A stretch of DNA of 11,500 nt from JACQAI01 sp035507915 (GTDB lineage Bacteria > Pseudomonadota > Alphaproteobacteria > Elsterales > Elsteraceae), in NCBI GenBank assembly GCA_035507915.1, contig DATJNS010000546.1, forward strand, positions 1 through 11,500, read 5' to 3'. Shown here piece after piece: positions 7,920 to 11,500 of the stretch. A program made the translations under genes and the position numbers. Within the stretch, counting starts at the first letter, position 1. Every line of letters begins with the position of its first letter. The notes beneath the pieces were generated by a model that worked only from the letters and a program-made list of their open reading frames with translations, was not told where the DNA came from and made no database searches.

Positions 7920-8200
7920 TCGCGCTCCATCCGCCGCCAAGCGAGCGCGCAGCCGCAGACCAGACCGCCGAACAAGAGGCTGAGCGTCCAGAAGATGCCG
8001 GAGTCCAGGCGCTCATCGAGCCACCGTCCGACGAAGATGCCGGCGAGCGTCGGCACCACGATGGTCCAGCCGAGCGCGCCGATCATTGCGAGATTCTGGC
8101 CGACCGAGCGCTCGCCCTCCTCGCGCCAGCGCGCACGCCGCCGACGGCGCGTGCCGACCGCTTGATCGAGGGCGTCCGGGTGCTCGGGGCGCTCGCTCAT
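7916..8200 (-). CDS. atpQ: N-ATPase accessory membrane protein AtpQ (ATPase gene 1 / AtpI-like)
   Basis: The 94-residue protein has a charged N-terminal third containing a run of arginines (RRRRRARWREEGERS, 18-32). Two membrane helices follow, at about 36-57 and 69-87. The signature GIFVGRWLDERLDSG between the helices is typical of the ATPase_gene1/AtpI-related family, small Fo-associated proteins thought to help c-ring assembly or Mg2+/Ca2+ handling. Its place after atpC is as in other N-ATPase operons. The ATG overlaps the atpC stop (ATGA), and its own stop overlaps the atpR start, so translation is likely coupled on both sides. No good Shine-Dalgarno is visible. Confidence 0.9.
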   Translation of the reverse strand: MSERPEHPDALDQAVGTRRRRRARWREEGERSVGQNLAMIGALGWTIVVPTLAGIFVGRWLDERLDSGIFWTLSLLFGGLVCGCALAWRRMERE

Positions 8201-8646
8201 GACGCGAGGTCGGGCAGCTCGACCGCAGGCGCGCGACGCGGCATGCCGTCGCCGTGGGTCGGCCGGAGGAACCGGTAGATCTCGCGGATCGCCGCGAGAT
8301 ACAGACGCTCGGCATCGGTGCGCGCGGCCTGCTCCTCGGCGAGCTGGCGGCGGAACGTCACCAACACCTCGGTCTCGAGGCGATGCAGATCGTCGCCCGC
8401 GAGCGCCTCGGGGCTCGCGATGTCGATGCGATCGTCGCTGACCCGCAGCAGGCCGCCGCGCAACGCCACGTGATGCTCGGCGCCCGCGCGGTCGCGCCAG
8501 CTCGCCACCGATACGGCAAGCGCCGTGACGAACGCGGCATGACCGGGCAGGATGCCGAATGCGCCGGTCGCATCCTCGGCGCGCAGATGGGCGACGTCGT
8601 CCGTGTCGAGGACCACCTCGAAGGGCGTGGCGATCGACAGCCTCAT
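8197..8646 (-). CDS. atpC: N-ATPase epsilon subunit
   Basis: The 149-residue product carries the N-terminal beta-sandwich of epsilon (about 1-85). Signatures are the opening MRLSIATPFEVVLDTDDV, GAFGILPGHAAFVTAL at 28-43 and ALRGGLLRVSDDRIDIAS at 61-78. A helical C-terminal part rich in Glu/Arg (about 85-130) is followed by a short Pro-rich tail not typical of housekeeping epsilon. The subunit connects gamma to the c-ring and may inhibit ATP hydrolysis through its C-terminal helices. The ATG at 8646 overlaps the atpD stop as ATGA; the 26 extra upstream codons in the same frame lie inside atpD and are rejected. Confidence 0.93.
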   Translation of the reverse strand: MRLSIATPFEVVLDTDDVAHLRAEDATGAFGILPGHAAFVTALAVSVASWRDRAGAEHHVALRGGLLRVSDDRIDIASPEALAGDDLHRLETEVLVTFRRQLAEEQAARTDAERLYLAAIREIYRFLRPTHGDGMPRRAPAVELPDLAS

Positions 8647-10076
8647 GGGGCCCCCGTCGCGCCGGTTTCCTTGCGGCGCGCCTCGTCGAGGTCGCCGACC
8701 ATGTAGAGCGAGCTTTCGGCCCACGCGTCGGCCTCGCCGTCGAGAATCGCCCGGCAGCCGGCGAGCGTCGCGGCCAGCTCGACCGTGCGTCCGTGTTTGC
8801 CGGTGAACGCCACCGTGACCTCGAACGGCTGCGTGAGGAAGCGCATCAGCCGGCGCGCGCGGTTGACCGCCGTGCGATCCGCCGCGCTCAGCTCCTCGAT
8901 GCCGAGCAGCGCGATGATCTCCTGGAGCTCGCGGTAGTGGGCGATCGTCTTGCGCACGTCCTGCGCGGTCCGGTAGTGGGCCTCGCCGACCAGCTGCGGG
9001 TCGAGCAGGCTCGAGTTCGAGGCCAGCGGATCGATCGCGGGATACATGCCTTCGCTCGCCATGTCGCGCGACAGCACGATCGAGGAGTCGAGGTGGCTGA
9101 AGATCTCGACCACCGCAGGATCGGTGAGGTCATCGGCCGGCACGTAGACGGCCTGGATCGAGGTGATCGCCGCACCCGCCGCCGAGGCGATGCGTTCCTC
9201 GAGCTCGGCGATCTCGCTGGCCAAGGTCGGCTGGTAGCCGACCCGCGACGGCAGGCGGCCGAGCAGCCCGGACACCTCGGCCCCGGCCTGCACCAGGCGA
9301 TAGACGTTGTCGATCAGCAGCAACACGTTCTCGTGCGCGGCGTCGCGAAAATGCTCGGCGATGGTCAGCGCGGTCAGCCCGGCGCGCCAGCGCGCCCCGG
9401 GCGGCTCGTTCATCTGGCCGAACACGAGCGCGGTGCGCGCGAGCACGCCGGATTGACCGAGCTCGAGCAGCAGCTCGTGACCCTCGCGCGAGCGCTCGCC
9501 GATACCGGCAAACACCGAGATGCCGGCGTGCCGTTCGACCGTGGTGCGGATCAGCTCCATGATCAGCACCGTCTTGCCGACGCCGGCGCCGCCGAACATC
9601 GCCGCCTTGCCGCCCACCACCAGCGGCGCCAGCAGGTCGATCACCTTGATGCCGGTATGAAAAATGTCGCGGGCGCCGCTGCGTCCCTCGAGCGCGAGCG
9701 TCGCGCCATGGATCGGCCGGCGCTCGATCGCGGCCGGCAATGCGGGGCCGCGGTCGGTCGGCTCGCCCAGGACGTTGAGCAGGCGGCCGAGCACGGCGTC
9801 GCCGACCGGAACCCGGATCGGCGCGCCGAGCGGCCGCGCGTCGGTGCCGCGCCGAAGGCCGGCGGTACTCTGCAGGGCGACCGCGCGCGCGGTCATGCGA
9901 TCGAGGTGCTGCTGTACCTCTGCGATCAGGGGCGCGCCACGATCCCAGTCGAGCGCGACCGCCTCCGAGATCGCCGGCAGCGCGCCGGCCGGGAATTGGA
10001 TGTCGAGCACGGAGCCGTGAACGGCGACCACCCGCCCGCTCGGCGCCGCCTCATTGCGCTCTCGCCCGAAGGTCAC
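8643..10076 (-). CDS. atpD: N-ATPase beta subunit, catalytic
   Basis: The 477-residue product is the catalytic F1 subunit and first gene of the operon. The P-loop GGAGVGKT is at 162-169, the catalytic glutamate Glu194 in GERSREG, and QMNEPPGAR at 221-229. Walker B LLLIDN is at 252-257 and holds Asp256. Later family motifs SRDMASEGMYPAIDPLASNS and ELQEIIALLGIEEL are intact. The start is a GTG at 10076 with GGAG seven bases upstream, giving a normal N-terminus (MTFGRERNEAAPSGRVVAVHG). The 60-bp gap to the BON gene holds a TATACT hexamer, so the operon may have its own promoter or be read through from upstream genes. Confidence 0.96.
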   Translation of the reverse strand: MTFGRERNEAAPSGRVVAVHGSVLDIQFPAGALPAISEAVALDWDRGAPLIAEVQQHLDRMTARAVALQSTAGLRRGTDARPLGAPIRVPVGDAVLGRLLNVLGEPTDRGPALPAAIERRPIHGATLALEGRSGARDIFHTGIKVIDLLAPLVVGGKAAMFGGAGVGKTVLIMELIRTTVERHAGISVFAGIGERSREGHELLLELGQSGVLARTALVFGQMNEPPGARWRAGLTALTIAEHFRDAAHENVLLLIDNVYRLVQAGAEVSGLLGRLPSRVGYQPTLASEIAELEERIASAAGAAITSIQAVYVPADDLTDPAVVEIFSHLDSSIVLSRDMASEGMYPAIDPLASNSSLLDPQLVGEAHYRTAQDVRKTIAHYRELQEIIALLGIEELSAADRTAVNRARRLMRFLTQPFEVTVAFTGKHGRTVELAATLAGCRAILDGEADAWAESSLYMVGDLDEARRKETGATGAP

Positions 10077-10109
10077 GATGGCGCTCCACGCGGCCGCAAC
10101 GGGGCCGAG

Positions 10110-10115
10110 AGTATA
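10110..10115 (-). promoter_or_regulatory. Candidate -10 element of the atp operon
   Basis: TATACT (minus strand) matches the sigma-70 -10 consensus at five of six positions, and would give a leader of about 27 bases to the atpD GTG. No convincing -35 is present at 16-18 bp, where the sequence is GC-rich end-of-gene DNA. No FNR-type box was found in this gap. Confidence 0.3.
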
Positions 10116-10136
10116 GTGACGCGCCGCGCGCGGCTA

Positions 10137-10787
10137 CTACTTGACGGTGATGTGGTCCTCGACGCCGGTGACGCCCGGCGCCGACCAGGCGGCACGCTCG
10201 ATGGCGTCGCGCTCGGCGTAGCCATGCGCGATGCCGGTCAGCACCACCTTGCTGCCGACGGTCGCGACCGAGATCGCCGACGCCTCGACGGCGGCGTCGC
10301 GCTCGAGCGCCTGGCGGATGCGTTGACGCACGTCGGACGGGCTCACCCGGGGCTTGACCACGATTGCGTTGCGGAGGCCGGTGACGCCGGACAGCTTGCG
10401 GATCAACCGCTCGATCTCGATCTTCTCGTGATTCCAATCGACCTCGCCGGTCAGCGTGACGTAGCCCCGCTCGACCTTGACCTGGACGCGATCGGACGGC
10501 ACCTCGGCATCCCATGCCAGGATCTTGAGCGCGCGCTCGGCGATCTCGTCGTCGGCGTGCTTCTTGTGCTCAGGCAGGTGGACCTCGATCTCTTGCGCGA
10601 TTGCGCGCACGCCGCGCACGCGTCGTACGGCGAGCTCGGCGGCATATTTCTGGGGGAACGTGCCGACGTGGCCCATCAGGGTGACGATCCCCTTGTTGAC
10701 GCTGACGCCAACGTGGGTGGCGTCGACCGTCGGATCCCAGGCGAGCTCCTCGAGCACGTCCGCCTTCAACTTGTCATTGTTCGTCAT
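10137..10787 (-). CDS. Three-BON-domain protein (OsmY-like, no signal peptide)
   Basis: The 216-residue product consists of three BON repeats, at about 5-72, 79-147 and 150-216. Each has the pattern helix, 'V.V..G.VTL.G.V', helix and closing 'V....I.V': VSVNKGIVTLMGHV, VKVERGYVTLTGEV and VATVGSKVVLTGIA. BON domains bind phospholipid or envelope surfaces and occur in osmotic and general-stress proteins. Unlike OsmY, no signal peptide is visible, so the protein is probably cytosolic or at the inner membrane face. The ATG at 10787 is chosen because GGAG lies six bases upstream; ATGs at 10829 and 10798 lack such a site. Two TAG stop codons occur in tandem. The gene lies 60 bp before atpD on the same strand, suggesting a shared stress response (inference). 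Confidence 0.9.
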   Translation of the reverse strand: MTNNDKLKADVLEELAWDPTVDATHVGVSVNKGIVTLMGHVGTFPQKYAAELAVRRVRGVRAIAQEIEVHLPEHKKHADDEIAERALKILAWDAEVPSDRVQVKVERGYVTLTGEVDWNHEKIEIERLIRKLSGVTGLRNAIVVKPRVSPSDVRQRIRQALERDAAVEASAISVATVGSKVVLTGIAHGYAERDAIERAAWSAPGVTGVEDHITVK

Positions 10788-10809
10788 TACCGGCTCCATC
10801 GGCATTCGC

Positions 10810-10829
10810 TTGATGCCACTGTCGATCAA
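10810..10829. promoter_or_regulatory. Inverted FNR-like half-sites with a 10-bp spacer upstream of the BON gene
   Basis: TTGAT at 10810-10814 and ATCAA at 10825-10829 form a perfect inverted repeat, but the spacer is 10 bp and not the 4 bp required by an FNR dimer. It may be an unrelated dyad or chance. Confidence 0.2.
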
Positions 10830-10853
10830 TCCAACGCGAGCGATCCGCAGGTG

Positions 10854-11030
10854 TCAGGCGCCGCGCCGGCCGCCGCGATGGTAACGCTTGAGCTCCTCGC
10901 GCTCGGCGTAGAGCGCCTGAAGCAGCGATTGCTTGCGCGCCTGCTCGCACACCGAGCGGCCCTCGAGGGCGGCGATCGAGCGGTTGAGGCGGTCGAGCTG
11001 GGGATCATGTCTGACGATCAACTCACGCAT
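10854..11030 (-). CDS. Small basic protein of 58 residues, function unknown
   Basis: An uninterrupted frame runs from an ATG at 11030 to a TGA at 10854. It has a strong ribosome-binding site, GAGGAG, seven bases upstream. The product begins MRELIVRHDPQLDRLNRSI, and most of it is predicted helical and amphipathic, with Leu spaced among Arg/Glu (QSLLQALYAEREELKRY). It ends in a basic HRGGRRGA tail. It has one cysteine (Cys28) and no signal peptide or membrane helix. It sits 29 bp after the Crp/Fnr regulator and 66 bp before the BON gene, all on one strand, so co-transcription is plausible. I do not recognise a family; a small DNA- or RNA-binding or regulatory protein is possible but unproven. 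Confidence 0.65.
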   Translation of the reverse strand: MRELIVRHDPQLDRLNRSIAALEGRSVCEQARKQSLLQALYAEREELKRYHRGGRRGA

Positions 11031-11059
11031 GTCGGGTCTCCTCGATCTGAAGTGATGGC

Positions 11060-11500
11060 TCAGGCGGCGTCCGCGAGATCCTCGAGCGCGGCGCGCCGGA
11101 CGATGCTGATGTGCGCGCGCTTGACGCCGATCACGCCGTCCTCGCGCAGCGAGGTCAGGGTGCGGCTGACCGTCTCGATGGTCAGCCCGAGATAGTCCGC
11201 CATGTCGGCGCGCGTGACCGGCAGGTCGAGCACGTCGCCGCGCCCGCGCCGCGCGATCATGACCAGGAACGAGGCGACCTTCTCGGTCGCGCTCTTGCGC
11301 CCGAGCAGCAGCATCTGGTCCTGCGCGGCGATCAGCTCGCTGCAGGCGCGCCGCAGCAGGAGGCGCGCGACCAGCGGCGACACCGCGACCAGCTGCTCGA
11401 CCTGCTTGCGCGGGAAGCGGCTGACCGTGACCGGGCCGATCGCCACCGCGCCCGACAGATAGACGTCCTCCGGCACCATGCCGAGGAAGTCGCCGGCGAA
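11060..11500 (-). CDS. Crp/Fnr-family transcriptional regulator, FixK/FNR-like (5' end outside window)
   Basis: The frame stays open to the window edge, so the N-terminal part of the cNMP-like sensor domain is missing; 146 C-terminal residues are visible. They include the end of the beta-roll (FAGDFLGMVPEDVYLSGAVA), the long dimerisation helix (about 31-66, with AAQDQMLLLGRKSATEKVASFL), and a winged helix. The latter runs LPVTRADMADYLGLTIETVSRTLTSLREDGVI at about 93-124. The recognition helix has Glu109-Thr-Val-Ser112-Arg113, the ExxSR set of FNR/FixK proteins that recognise TTGAT half-sites. The GRKSATEKVASFL segment is typical of alphaproteobacterial FixK/FnrL. The Fe-S cysteines of true FNR would lie in the missing part, so oxygen sensing cannot be judged. 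A matching box lies at 3083-3096. Confidence 0.9.
   Translation of the reverse strand, partial: FAGDFLGMVPEDVYLSGAVAIGPVTVSRFPRKQVEQLVAVSPLVARLLLRRACSELIAAQDQMLLLGRKSATEKVASFLVMIARRGRGDVLDLPVTRADMADYLGLTIETVSRTLTSLREDGVIGVKRAHISIVRRAALEDLADAA

Noticed and set aside
10123..10134. Perfect 12-bp palindrome GCCGCGCGCGGC between the BON gene and atpD
   Set aside because: It has no loop and no T-tract, and alternating GC runs are common at this base composition. It is not convincing as a terminator or operator.
8559..11195. An 878-codon plus-strand open frame antisense to atpD, the BON gene and the small ORF
   Set aside because: It is antisense to well-identified genes. Its product is Arg/Asp/His/Ala-rich with no domain, as expected from the complementary strand of GC-rich coding DNA.

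Overview
The window is strongly GC-rich and looks like an alphaproteobacterial chromosome. Three things support this: a DUF2852-type membrane protein at the left edge, a FixK/FNR-type regulator at the right edge, and dense same-strand packing with start/stop overlaps. No rRNA, tRNA, CRISPR array, transposase or integrase was seen.

The core (about 3547-10076, minus strand) is a complete nine-gene operon in the order atpD-atpC-atpQ-atpR-atpB-atpE-atpF-atpA-atpG. This order, the two extra small membrane proteins AtpQ and AtpR, and the absence of a separate delta (atpH) gene identify an N-ATPase, the laterally transferred 'alternate' F-type ATPase. It normally occurs beside a housekeeping F1Fo ATP synthase encoded elsewhere. 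Catalytic and coupling residues look intact: Walker A in alpha and beta, the alpha arginine finger, the subunit a arginine, and the c-subunit glutamates. All junctions are short overlaps of 4 bp, except 17 bp at atpF/atpA and 1 bp at atpB/atpE. Two features stand out. AtpF is long and ends in a domain resembling the C-terminal part of the delta subunit. The c subunit has a glutamate in helix 1 in addition to the usual one in helix 2.

Upstream of the operon on the same strand (10137-11500) lie a three-BON-domain protein, a 58-residue basic protein of unknown function, and the C-terminal two thirds of a Crp/Fnr-family regulator with an ExxSR recognition helix. Gaps are 29-66 bp, so they may be partly co-transcribed with atp.

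Downstream, a small plus-strand lipoprotein gene (3230-3535) converges on atpG. It is divergent from a minus-strand gene for a six-TM K+ channel with a cyclic-nucleotide-binding domain (1865-3049). Their shared 180-bp intergenic region contains a TTGAT-N4-GTCAA box, the target class of FNR/FixK proteins, and a second near-match. An inositol-monophosphatase-family gene (995-1807) and a TetR regulator (225-920) follow. The TetR gene is bracketed by two 19-bp inverted repeats of identical architecture (ATGTWA-N7-TWACAT), one over its own start codon and one just before the DUF2852 gene. These are good candidate operators.

Overall reading (inference): an envelope and bioenergetic stress region combining an accessory ion-pumping ATPase, a K+ channel and BON/lipoproteins, probably with oxygen- or redox-linked control. 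The N-ATPase is a known system. The regulatory sites, the small ORF and the subunit peculiarities are what deserve checking here.
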